A DNA stretch of 64,000 nucleotides from Gemmatimonadota bacterium. Lineage in GTDB: Bacteria > Gemmatimonadota > Gemmatimonadetes > Gemmatimonadales > Gemmatimonadaceae. The number at the start of each line of letters is the position of its first letter. Within the stretch, counting starts at the first letter, position 1. The stretch covers positions 36,936 to 100,935 of the forward strand of contig JACPFW010000037.1 in assembly GCA_016182795.1 (NCBI GenBank). The letters are read 5' to 3'. This document shows positions 38,370 through 46,185 of this stretch, in pieces. The notes below the pieces were generated by a model. That model worked only from the letters and a program-made list of their open reading frames with translations, was not told where the DNA came from and ran no database searches. The translations under genes were made by a program, and so were the position numbers.

Positions 38370-39535
38370 CGCCTCCGCCGCTGCGGGTCCTCTTTGTCAC
38401 GCACGCGTTCCCGCGCCAAAGCGGGGATGCGGCGGGCGCGTTTGTGCTGGCGCTGGCGCAGGCGGTGCAGCGCGAAGGCGTCGAGGTGCGCGTGCTCGCG
38501 CCATCGGCCCCGGGGCTCGCGCCGGTGGATACCATCGACGGCATCCGCGTTCAGCGCTATCGCTACGCGCCGCGCGCGTGGGAGACGCTAGCCTACGTAG
38601 GTACGATGGCAGAGCAGGTGAGCGCCTCGGTGCGCGGCAAGCTCGCGCTTGCCCTGATGAGCTGGCGGGGGCGGCGTGCGGCCCGCGCCGTCGTCCGCGC
38701 GTGGCGCCCTGATTTGGTGCACGCCCATTGGTGGTTCCCGTCCGGCATGCAGGGCGGGGGACATGGCGTGCCGATGGTGGTCACGATGCACGGCTCCGAC
38801 GTGCGACTCATGCGCACCGCCAAAGCCCGCGCGCTGTTCGGGCGCGTCGCGGCGCAGTCGGCCGCGCTGTTCGCGGTCTCGGGCTGGCTCGCACGGCAGG
38901 CACGTGACGCACTTGGCGGCCGGCCGGTCGGCACCGCGCCGATGCCAGCGGCGACATCGCTGTTCACCGCCCCCGCGCTGGACGCACACGAACGCGGCCG
39001 GATGCTCTTTGTCGGGCGCCTCAACGCGCAGAAGGGACTGGATGACCTGCTGCAGGCGATGGCGCGGGCACGCAAATCGTGGACGCTCGACGTGGTGGGC
39101 GACGGTCCCGACCGCGCGGCGCTCGAGCGGCGCGCCATCGAACTCGGCGTCGCCGAACGCGTCCAATGGCTCGGGCATTTGCCACAGACTGAGCTCGCGC
39201 CGCTCTATGGCCGCAGCGCGGCGCTGGTGATCCCTTCGACCGACGAAGGGCTCGGGCTCGTGGGCGTGGAAGCCGCGCTCTGCGAGACACCGGCCATCGC
39301 ATATGCGAGCGGCGGCCTGACAGATGTGGTGCAAGACGGCGTCACCGGCTGGCTCGTACCGGCTGGCGACATCGCTGCGCTGGCCCATGCGATTGACGGC
39401 GTGGTGGATCGGCCGCCCAAGGCACGGGCCGCGGGGGCAGCGGCTCGTGTTCGTGCGCTGGCGGTCTTCTCACCTGATGCCGTCGGCGCGCGGTACCGGC
39501 AGGCGTACGACGCCGCGCTGGGAGCGCGCCCATGA
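38366..39535 (+). CDS. GT4 family glycosyltransferase
   Basis: A 389-residue GT-B enzyme with a GTG start overlapping the previous stop. The N-terminal domain starts RVLFVTHAFPRQSGDAAGAF. The C-terminal GT4 domain has LFVGRLNAQKGLDDLLQA and the E-x7-E nucleotide-sugar motif around STDEGLGLVGVEA. It is probably a cytoplasmic retaining transferase acting on a lipid-linked or surface glycan. The acceptor is unknown. Confidence 0.85.
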   Translation: MTPPPLRVLFVTHAFPRQSGDAAGAFVLALAQAVQREGVEVRVLAPSAPGLAPVDTIDGIRVQRYRYAPRAWETLAYVGTMAEQVSASVRGKLALALMSWRGRRAARAVVRAWRPDLVHAHWWFPSGMQGGGHGVPMVVTMHGSDVRLMRTAKARALFGRVAAQSAALFAVSGWLARQARDALGGRPVGTAPMPAATSLFTAPALDAHERGRMLFVGRLNAQKGLDDLLQAMARARKSWTLDVVGDGPDRAALERRAIELGVAERVQWLGHLPQTELAPLYGRSAALVIPSTDEGLGLVGVEAALCETPAIAYASGGLTDVVQDGVTGWLVPAGDIAALAHAIDGVVDRPPKARAAGAAARVRALAVFSPDAVGARYRQAYDAALGARP

Positions 39536-40455
39536 CCGGGAAGCGTGTGATGCGGCACGTGTTGCAGGTTGCCCTGCTGGGATTTGTCGCGTGGTATGTG
39601 GCGCACAACTGGGCAGAGTATCAGCACCTCTTCCGCGATGCGCACCCGGATTGGCTGCTGCTGACCGTGTCATCCGGCTTCGTGCTGCTCGCCTACGGCG
39701 TGCTCATCCAGACGTGGCGGCAGACGGTCGTCGCATGGGGTGAGCAGATCAGCTTTGTCGATGCGATGCGCATCTGGTTCATCAGCAACCTCGCCAAGAA
39801 CGCCCCGGGAAGGATCTGGGCCATTGCCGCGATGGGAACGCTCGCGCAGGCGCGCGGCGTCTCGCCAGTAGCCGCGGTCGGCTCGTCGCTCGTGGTGCAA
39901 CTCGTGAACGTCGTTACTGGACTCCTCGTCTTCATGATCGCCGGATCACGGGCGTTGCAGCTTCCGTGGCTCGTCGTCGCCGCCATAGCGGCGCTCGGCG
40001 TGGCGACTCTGGCGGCACCGTCGATGCTTCCTTCGATGGTGCGGCTGGTGAACCGGGTCACCAAGCGTTCTGTGTCGCTCCCTCCGCTGCCGCATCGCGC
40101 CATCTGGTGGGCGGCGGCGGGGACGGCGCTGGCGTGGGTGCTGTACGGTTTTGCGTTTGAGGCGCTCGCCGTCGGACTTGGCGCCAGTGCGCAGGGCGCC
40201 TCGGGTGACTGGATGGCGATCTTCATCGGCTCGTATCTGCTAGGTTTCATCGCGGTCTTCGCCACGGCCGGACTGGGCGTGCGCGAAATCGCGATGGCCG
40301 AAGGTTTGCAGCGCACGGGACTCGCGGCCGGCGGATTGGTCGCTCTGCTCGTCGCTGCCTCGCGCGTCTGGCTCACCGTGCTAGAAATAATTCCTGGCGT
40401 CGTGCTGCTCCTGCTCCAGCCGCTCGAACGCCGCGGCACCTCTACCCGACCGTAG
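39532..40455 (+). CDS. UPF0104/flippase-like integral membrane protein
   Basis: A 307-residue protein with about eight hydrophobic segments and the pattern of the lysylphosphatidylglycerol synthase transmembrane (UPF0104) family: WFISNLAKNAPGRIW in the third segment and AGLGVREIAMAEG near the end. Family members act as lipid flippases or accompany glycosyltransferases. It overlaps the GT4 gene and is followed with no gap by the YfhO gene, so it probably serves the same glycan or glycolipid route. Confidence 0.75.
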   Translation: MTGKRVMRHVLQVALLGFVAWYVAHNWAEYQHLFRDAHPDWLLLTVSSGFVLLAYGVLIQTWRQTVVAWGEQISFVDAMRIWFISNLAKNAPGRIWAIAAMGTLAQARGVSPVAAVGSSLVVQLVNVVTGLLVFMIAGSRALQLPWLVVAAIAALGVATLAAPSMLPSMVRLVNRVTKRSVSLPPLPHRAIWWAAAGTALAWVLYGFAFEALAVGLGASAQGASGDWMAIFIGSYLLGFIAVFATAGLGVREIAMAEGLQRTGLAAGGLVALLVAASRVWLTVLEIIPGVVLLLLQPLERRGTSTRP

Positions 40456-42846
40456 ATGACCACCACCGACACCGGCTCGTCAGGACTCTCCCCGCGTTTC
40501 GGCGCGCTCTGGGCGGCGCTCGCCTGCGCCATCGCCGCGCTCGCGCTCGGCTATCCCGCGCTCGGCGGACAGTTCCTCGTGAACCCGATGAGCGACCAGT
40601 ACATCGCCGGGTACGCGTTCCGCGATTTCGCCGTGCAGCAGTGGCGCCTGACCGGCGCCATCCCGCAATGGAATCCATACCTGTTCGGCGGCATGCCGTT
40701 CGTCGCCGCGATGCACGGCGACATCTTCTACCCGACGTTCTGGCTGCGCCTGCTGCTCGGCACCGATGCCGGCATGACGTGGGGCTTCATCAGCCATCTC
40801 TGGCTCGCCGGGTTCGGCACCTTTCTCTTTCTGCGCACGTCCGGCCTCGGTTTCGCGCCGGCCGTCATTGGCGCACTCGCCTATCAGCTCGGCGGCCCGA
40901 TCGCGGCCTACGCGTCGCCAGGGCACGACGGCAAGCTGTTCGTCAGCGCGCTGCTGCCGTTCACGCTGCTGCTGCTCACCAAGGGAATTCGCGACGCGAG
41001 GCACTGGGCGTGGGGCGTACTGGCCATCGTCGTTGGCCTCGCCGTGCTCTCGCCGCACCCGCAGCTCCTGCAGTACCTGCTGCTCGCCGCCGGCGCGTGG
41101 GCGCTGATGTTGGCGTTCGGCACCACGACCATCGACCGCGCCACCGCGCTCAAGCGGCTCGGCTTTGCGCTCGGCGCCGTCGTGTTGGGGATGACCATCG
41201 GCGCCATCCAGTACCTGCCGCTGATGGAGTACACGCCGTGGTCGCCGCGCGCAGGCGGTCGCGACTACGCGTACGCTACGTCGTACTCGTGGCCTGTCGA
41301 AGAGCTGATCAACGTCTACCTGCCGCAGTTCTCCGGCATCCTCGACAAGTATTGGGGACGCAACCTTATTCACCTGCACAGCGAGTACCTCGGCGTGGTG
41401 GTGCTACTGCTCGCGCCGTTGGCGTTTGGAGCGGGCGGGGAAGCGCGCCGCGCATTCCGGCGCTTCTGGCTTGGCACGGGCATCGTGACGCTGCTCTGGG
41501 CGCTGGGCGGTTCGACGCCGTTCTTCCGCATCGTCTACGCGCTCGTGCCGGGAACCAAGTTCTTCCGCGCGCCGAGCACGATGATGTTCGTCTTTGCCTT
41601 CGCCATCGCGGTGCTCGCCGCGCTGGGCGCCGAGCGGTTGCTTGCCGGCAGGGCCTCTCGCAAGTACGCGGTCGGCTGGCTCGTGGGCGCGGCGGTGGTG
41701 GGCCTGCTCGCCACGGCCGGACTGTTCACCGGCATCGGCAAGGGGCTCGTGATCGAGCCAAGCCTTATTGACGTCGTAACCGCCAACGCGGGCGCCGTCA
41801 CCATTGGCGCGTGGCGTTCATTCTTCTTTGTCGCGCTGGCGGCGGGCGTGATCATCGCCATGTCGCGCGGCGTGTTCACGGCGCGGCACGCCAGCATCGC
41901 GCTGCCACTTATCATCGCCGCCGATCTGTGGAGCATCGAGAAGCAGTACTGGATGTTCTCGCCGCCCGCCTCCAAGCTGTTCGCCAGCGACGCGACCATC
42001 GACTACCTGAAGCAAGTGAAGGAGCCCACGCGCGTCGCCGTCTTCGCCGTCGGCGAAGGGAATCCGGTGGCGCCGCACGATCCGCAGCTGATGGGCGACG
42101 GGCTGATGGTGCACGGCATCCGGTCGGTGACCGGCTACCACGGCAACGAACTCGGCCGCTTCCAGCTGCTCGGCAAGAAGGACGAGGGGTATAGCGCGCG
42201 ACTCAACCCCTCGTTCTGGCAGTTGATGAACATCAACTACATGCTCACCAACACCGACACGCTACCGATTGACGGCGCTGAGCGGGTGGCGGGGCCGGTG
42301 ACCAATGCGGCCGGAACGCGGGTGGCGCTGTACAAGCTGCCGGGCGAGCATCCGTTCGCCTGGGTGGCGCCGGCGATCGCCAAGTATCCCGACGATGTTG
42401 TGCTGCAAGCCACCTCGCTGCCGACATTCGCCACGTATCAGGTGGCCATCGTCGACACGTCGGCCGTGGCGGTGCAGGCGGGCACGCTCACATCGCTGCC
42501 CGCGCCGTCGACGATCACCACGACAACCAGCGGCTACCGCCCCGGCGCGTTCACCGTGAAGCTCAGCGCGCCGGCGCCGACGGGGTCGGCGCTCGTGGCC
42601 TCCGAGAACTACTATCCAGGGTGGACCGCCACGGTCGACGGCAAGCCGGCCGAGGTGTACCGTACCAACTATGTGCTGATGGGCGTCCCGCTTCCGGCCG
42701 GCGCGACGACCGTCGAGTTCCGCTTCGACAACGCGACGTACCCCAAGGGGCGTCGCATCACGTATATCGCGCTCCTGCTCAGCGTGCTGCTTGCCGCCGC
42801 TGGCTTCGCCGCCGACCGCCGCCACATTATGGAACGCCATGGCTGA
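40456..42846 (+). CDS. YfhO family membrane protein
   Basis: A 796-residue protein. The first 500 residues carry about 12 hydrophobic segments, with early motifs WNPYLFGGMPF and LAYQLGGPIAAYASPGHDG typical of YfhO/GT-C-like proteins. The soluble C-terminal third is beta-rich (ENYYPGWTATVDGKPAEVY) and ends in one more helix. YfhO in Bacillus takes part in sugar decoration of lipoteichoic acid; in Gram-negatives the role is open. It starts immediately after the UPF0104 stop and its last eight bases overlap the next gene. Confidence 0.82.
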   Translation: MTTTDTGSSGLSPRFGALWAALACAIAALALGYPALGGQFLVNPMSDQYIAGYAFRDFAVQQWRLTGAIPQWNPYLFGGMPFVAAMHGDIFYPTFWLRLLLGTDAGMTWGFISHLWLAGFGTFLFLRTSGLGFAPAVIGALAYQLGGPIAAYASPGHDGKLFVSALLPFTLLLLTKGIRDARHWAWGVLAIVVGLAVLSPHPQLLQYLLLAAGAWALMLAFGTTTIDRATALKRLGFALGAVVLGMTIGAIQYLPLMEYTPWSPRAGGRDYAYATSYSWPVEELINVYLPQFSGILDKYWGRNLIHLHSEYLGVVVLLLAPLAFGAGGEARRAFRRFWLGTGIVTLLWALGGSTPFFRIVYALVPGTKFFRAPSTMMFVFAFAIAVLAALGAERLLAGRASRKYAVGWLVGAAVVGLLATAGLFTGIGKGLVIEPSLIDVVTANAGAVTIGAWRSFFFVALAAGVIIAMSRGVFTARHASIALPLIIAADLWSIEKQYWMFSPPASKLFASDATIDYLKQVKEPTRVAVFAVGEGNPVAPHDPQLMGDGLMVHGIRSVTGYHGNELGRFQLLGKKDEGYSARLNPSFWQLMNINYMLTNTDTLPIDGAERVAGPVTNAAGTRVALYKLPGEHPFAWVAPAIAKYPDDVVLQATSLPTFATYQVAIVDTSAVAVQAGTLTSLPAPSTITTTTSGYRPGAFTVKLSAPAPTGSALVASENYYPGWTATVDGKPAEVYRTNYVLMGVPLPAGATTVEFRFDNATYPKGRRITYIALLLSVLLAAAGFAADRRHIMERHG

Positions 42847-43564
42847 CAAAGCACTGATCATCGTCCCCACGTACAACGAGCGCGAGAACATTCCGACGCT
42901 CATTGCACAGGTGCTCGAGAAGGACCCGCGCATCGAGATGCTGATCGTCGACGACAACTCGCCCGACAAGACGGGCGACCTCGTGGAGGAGATCGGCCGC
43001 CGGGAGCCGCGTGTGCACCTGCTGCGACGTCCGGGAAAGATGGGACTCGGCACGGCCTATCGGGACGGCTTCCGCTGGGCCCTCGCGCGCCCGGAGTACG
43101 AGTACATCTTTGAGATGGACGCCGATTTCTCGCACGACCCGCGGCACCTACCCGAGTTCCTGGCCGTCGCCGATGAGGCCGATTTCGTGCTCGGGTCGCG
43201 CTATCTCAACGGCCGCGTGACGGTGGTCAACTGGCCAATGAAGCGGTTGATGCTGAGCTACTTCGCCAATATCTACGCCCGCATCGTGACGGGGCTGAAG
43301 CTCTGGGACGGCACGGGCGGCTTCAAGTGTTTCCATCGGCGTGTGCTGGCGGCCATCGACCTCGACAAGGTCCGGTCGAACGGCTACGCCTTCCAGATCG
43401 AGATGTCGTTCCGCGCCTTCCACAAGGGATTCCGCGGCAAGGAGATTCCGATCGTCTTTACCGACCGCACGGTCGGGGACAGCAAGATGAGCGGCCACAT
43501 CGTGCGCGAAGCCGTCTTCATGGTCTGGCGCCTCCGGTGGTGGCATCTGACGGGGCAGCTATGA
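42839..43564 (+). CDS. polyprenol monophosphomannose synthase-like GT2
   Basis: A 241-residue protein starting at ATG 42839 inside the end of the YfhO gene. It is close to soluble DPM1-type enzymes: LIIVPTYNERENIP, IVDDNSPD, the metal-binding EMDADFSHDP and GTGGFKCFHRRVL. It should transfer mannose or another sugar from a nucleotide donor to polyprenyl phosphate. That would supply a lipid-linked donor for the GT-C/YfhO-like proteins upstream. No C-terminal membrane domain is present. Confidence 0.88.
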   Translation: MADKALIIVPTYNERENIPTLIAQVLEKDPRIEMLIVDDNSPDKTGDLVEEIGRREPRVHLLRRPGKMGLGTAYRDGFRWALARPEYEYIFEMDADFSHDPRHLPEFLAVADEADFVLGSRYLNGRVTVVNWPMKRLMLSYFANIYARIVTGLKLWDGTGGFKCFHRRVLAAIDLDKVRSNGYAFQIEMSFRAFHKGFRGKEIPIVFTDRTVGDSKMSGHIVREAVFMVWRLRWWHLTGQL

Positions 43565-44397
43565 GCATTCCCAACGGGCACCCGTTCTACAAGATGTCGG
43601 GGTCGGGCAACGACTTCATCTTCTTCGACGCCCGGTCCGACTCCGGCGTCGCTCACGCGCTTGACAATCCGGACGAAGTCCGCCGGCTCTGCGCCACTGG
43701 GACCGGTATTGGAGCGGACGGGGTTGTATTTTTGCAAGGCGATACGTACCAAGCATTTAGGATACGTTACTTCAACCGGGATGGGAGCCTCGGCGAGCTG
43801 TGCGGTAACGCTTCGCTATGCAGCGTTCGGTTGGCTCGAGAACTTGGCATAATAGGCGACGGAACCTGCCACTTTGAGACCGACGCCGGGGCGATGGTTG
43901 GCCATTTTCGTGACGGTACGCCGTCCGTGGACCTCCAGATGGTTCACGACCTGATGCCCAAGACCGAGTTTGAACTGCAGCCCGGCGAGCAGCGGATCGG
44001 CTTCGCCAATACCGGCGTCCCGCATCTGGTGGTGCTCGTGGAAGACATCTCCAAGGTAGATGTGGTCGGCCGAGGGCGGCCGCTGCGCCTCGACAAGCGG
44101 CTCAAGCACGGGGCCAATGTCAACTTCGTGGCTCCGGCCGGCACCGGTCCGGACGACTTCGTTATCCGGACGTACGAGCGCGGCGTGGAAGCCGAGACGC
44201 TGGCGTGCGGGACCGGTTCGGTGGCCAGCGCCACGCTGCTGAACGCCTGGGGGCTTGCGGGGCAGGTCGTCCGGTTGCGAACCAAGTCGGACCGGACACT
44301 GACCGTAACGCTGCGCCGGAAGGACGACGGCCACATCTGGCCGACGCTGAGCGGCGAGGCTCGCGTGGTCTATCAGGGGCGCACAGCCGAGCTGTAG
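43561..44397 (+). CDS. dapF: diaminopimelate epimerase
   Basis: A 278-residue protein starting at ATG 43561, overlapping the previous stop. Both catalytic Cys are visible, in GELCGNASLCS and ETLACGTGSVAS. The substrate motif MSGSGNDFIFFD is at the N-terminus. It interconverts LL- and meso-diaminopimelate for lysine and peptidoglycan. The stretch 43720-43860 is visibly richer in A+T and rare codons than the rest. It is the last gene of the long + strand run and is followed by a strong terminator. Confidence 0.93.
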   Translation: MSIPNGHPFYKMSGSGNDFIFFDARSDSGVAHALDNPDEVRRLCATGTGIGADGVVFLQGDTYQAFRIRYFNRDGSLGELCGNASLCSVRLARELGIIGDGTCHFETDAGAMVGHFRDGTPSVDLQMVHDLMPKTEFELQPGEQRIGFANTGVPHLVVLVEDISKVDVVGRGRPLRLDKRLKHGANVNFVAPAGTGPDDFVIRTYERGVEAETLACGTGSVASATLLNAWGLAGQVVRLRTKSDRTLTVTLRRKDDGHIWPTLSGEARVVYQGRTAEL

Positions 44398-44421
44398 GCG
44401 GCAGGTTAGGCGGGTTCGGCG

Positions 44422-44460
44422 GAGGGCGGGCGGCAGGATGCGCTCGCCCTCATTTTGTTG
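44422..44460 (+). terminator. Rho-independent terminator of dapF
   Basis: An 11-bp stem (GAGGGCGGGCG, 44422-44432, with CGCTCGCCCTC, 44441-44451, including one G-U pair) with an eight-base loop is followed by ATTTTGTTG. It lies 25 bases after the dapF stop. Confidence 0.75.
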
Positions 44461-44525
44461 CGCGCAGAGAGGCGACAGTGCGGCGACACCAACTGTCCAA
44501 GTTATTGAAGTGATGGGGGATCAGC

Positions 44526-44590
44526 TTATCCACCGGTTCTGTGGTTATCCACCCTAGTTAGTTTACATAATACATATTATAAGTACTATT
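44526..44590. other. DnaA-box-like pair beside an AT-rich stretch
   Basis: This is the centre of a 349-base gene-free region (44398-44746). TTATCCACC occurs at 44526-44534 and 44545-44553, each an 8/9 match to the DnaA box TTATCCACA. They share the same orientation and start 19 bases apart. The following 37 bases are almost entirely A and T and include TAGTTAG directly after the second box. No dnaA, dnaN or gidA gene is nearby. Confidence 0.4.
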
Positions 44591-44668
44591 CTGGGCGTTA
44601 GTGGCGCCTTTAGCGGGTCTGAGCCGGGCCCGTCGACACCTTCCCTCAACCAACGCACGGGCACGCAA

Positions 44669-44700
44669 AACGGGCGTGAAGCCGATGCCCCACGCCCGTT
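44669..44700 (-). terminator. Rho-independent terminator of the minus-strand tetratricopeptide-like gene
   Basis: A perfect 10-bp inverted repeat (AACGGGCGTG, 44669-44678, and CACGCCCGTT, 44691-44700) encloses a 12-base loop. Read on the minus strand it runs into TTTTGCG. It lies about 46 bases past the stop of the gene that ends at 44747. Confidence 0.75.
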
Positions 44701-44746
44701 CAAGTACTTTCTCAGCGGCGCAACCGCCGCCGATGTAAACCTGGGA

Positions 44747-45400
44747 CTACGGCTTCACCGTCGTGACGGTCAGCTCGCCAACGCGGATCTTGCCTTCGGC
44801 CGACATCGGTGAATCGGGCTTGTCCGCCAGCTCGCCCCAGAGCTTGGCGGCTTCGGTCCGCTTGCCGGCGGCGGCGAGCGCCCGGGCGGCCTCCCCCTTC
44901 AGGAAGTCCTTCTCACCCTGAAGCTCGGCCTTGTCCACGGCCTTGAGGTAGTGCTCGGCGGCGAGGTCGAACTTCTGCTCGCCCTCGTAACCGGCGGCCT
45001 TGAGCGCCTCGACCCCGGACACAAAGGCGCGGGGCGCCTTCAGGCCATCGAGCAGCTTCTGTCCGTCGGCGTACTTGCCTTCGTCGAACCGCGACTGGGC
45101 GTACAGCAGCGCCGCCTGCGCGCCACCCGCCGTGCCGTCGTAGCGCTGCGACACCTTCATCAGGGCGTCGGGCGCCTTGGCATCGCGCTGGCTGACCAGG
45201 TTCATCGCTTCAAAGAACGCCTTCTCCGCCTGCGTCTCGCGGCGCGCCGAGTTGGCCCGCCACATGAAGGCGCCGCCGACAACCACGGCGAGAACAACGG
45301 CCGTGACAGAGATCTGCTTCTTGTAGAGCTGGAAGGTGTCGAGCAGCGATTCGGGATCGGCTGTGATGGACGGACGCGCCGCCCCACCGGTCTTCGTCAT
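44747..45400 (-). CDS. membrane-anchored tetratricopeptide-like protein (YfgM-like)
   Basis: A 217-residue protein starting at ATG 45400; a longer upstream frame enters the regulatory region and is rejected. One transmembrane segment lies at about residues 30-50 (VTAVVLAVVVGGAFMWRA). Helical repeats follow (EKAFFEAMNLVSQRDA, AALLYAQSRFDEGKYADGQK, AEHYLKAVDKAE), like the TPR-like domain of YfgM. This suggests a periplasmic domain tethered to the inner membrane, possibly aiding export or folding. It stands alone, with its own terminator. Divergent transcription from the TetR gene shares a regulatory gap. Confidence 0.65.
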   Translation of the reverse strand: MTKTGGAARPSITADPESLLDTFQLYKKQISVTAVVLAVVVGGAFMWRANSARRETQAEKAFFEAMNLVSQRDAKAPDALMKVSQRYDGTAGGAQAALLYAQSRFDEGKYADGQKLLDGLKAPRAFVSGVEALKAAGYEGEQKFDLAAEHYLKAVDKAELQGEKDFLKGEAARALAAAGKRTEAAKLWGELADKPDSPMSAEGKIRVGELTVTTVKP

Positions 45401-45428
45401 CGGACTTGATCGAGGCTTGGGTTCAGTG

Positions 45429-45447
45429 GTGCACCATCGTGGTGCAC
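45429..45447. promoter_or_regulatory. 19-bp inverted repeat in the divergent intergenic region
   Basis: GTGCACCA (45429-45436) and TGGTGCAC (45440-45447) form a perfect 8-bp inverted repeat around TCG. It lies 29 bases upstream of the minus-strand gene start and about 100 bases before the TetR gene. It looks like a dimeric-regulator operator. Confidence 0.45.
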
Positions 45448-45535
45448 AACCTTGTAATAGTAATGGAGTTGCTGGTGTACCGGGACCCCAAGGGCGAGGA
45501 ACGTGGGACGGGGGCCGGGAGGAACGGACAAACCC

Positions 45536-45578
45536 TTGACGCGCAACAACAGGTTTATTATTCATACATACGTATGAA
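45536..45578 (+). promoter_or_regulatory. promoter and autoregulatory operator of the TetR gene
   Basis: TTGACG (45536-45541) is 17 bases from TATTCA (45559-45564). The inverted repeat TTCATAC (45561-45567) and GTATGAA (45572-45578), spaced by four bases, covers the -10 end and the ATG at 45574. No Shine-Dalgarno is present, so the mRNA is probably leaderless. A repressor bound here would block polymerase directly, the expected design for TetR autorepression and control of the exporter operon. Confidence 0.55.
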
Positions 45579-46185
45579 GAAACCAGACCCGGTTCCCGAA
45601 CGCCTCCTGGCTGTCGCCGCCGAGCTCTTCGCGCGCGAGAGCTTCGACGCTGTCTCCGTGCGGCAGATCACCAGTCGGGCCAAAGCCAACCTCGGCGCCA
45701 TCACGTACCACTTTGGCTCCAAGGAAGCGCTGTACCACGCCGTCATCGATCGCATTGGGTCGCCGCTCGCCGAGCGTTTCGTCGACGCGGCCGCGCACAA
45801 GGGCACGCCGCTCGAGCGCATTGCGCTCATCGTGACCTTTGTCCTGACCGACCCGGGCCTCCCTGCCCCGGAGATGATGCTGCGCGAACTGGCCACCGAC
45901 CGGCCGCTCCCGCCGCCGCTCATGCACCTGATGCAGCGGAACATCGCCGTCATGATGGGACTCATCCGCGAGGGCCAGCAGGACGGTTCGATCCGCGACG
46001 GTGATCCGGCCTTGCTCGCCCTCAGCGTGATGGCCCAGCCCTTCCTGCTGCGCATGGCGAGCCGAATTCCCCGCGACATTGCCGGCGTGGATTACGAAAA
46101 CCCCGCCACGCAGCGCAAGCTCGTCAAGCACGTTGTCACCACAATCACCCGCAGTCTCGCCACCAACCCCGAGCATCGGTCATGA
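45574..46185 (+). CDS. TetR family transcriptional regulator of the exporter operon
   Basis: A 203-residue protein starting at ATG 45574. The N-terminal helix-turn-helix has RLLAVAAELFARESFDAVSV and ITSRAKANLGAITYHFGSKE, diagnostic of TetR. The ligand-binding C-terminal domain resembles that of YbiH/CecR, the regulator of E. coli ybhGFSR. It heads the exporter operon, with its stop overlapping the TolC-like gene, so it very probably represses these genes until a toxic ligand binds. Confidence 0.9.
   Translation: MKKPDPVPERLLAVAAELFARESFDAVSVRQITSRAKANLGAITYHFGSKEALYHAVIDRIGSPLAERFVDAAAHKGTPLERIALIVTFVLTDPGLPAPEMMLRELATDRPLPPPLMHLMQRNIAVMMGLIREGQQDGSIRDGDPALLALSVMAQPFLLRMASRIPRDIAGVDYENPATQRKLVKHVVTTITRSLATNPEHRS

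Noticed and set aside
44398..44746. The chromosome replication origin with certainty
   Set aside because: Only two imperfect DnaA-box matches, no dnaA/dnaN, and the gene-strand bias runs toward the site. Kept only as a possible DnaA-responsive element.
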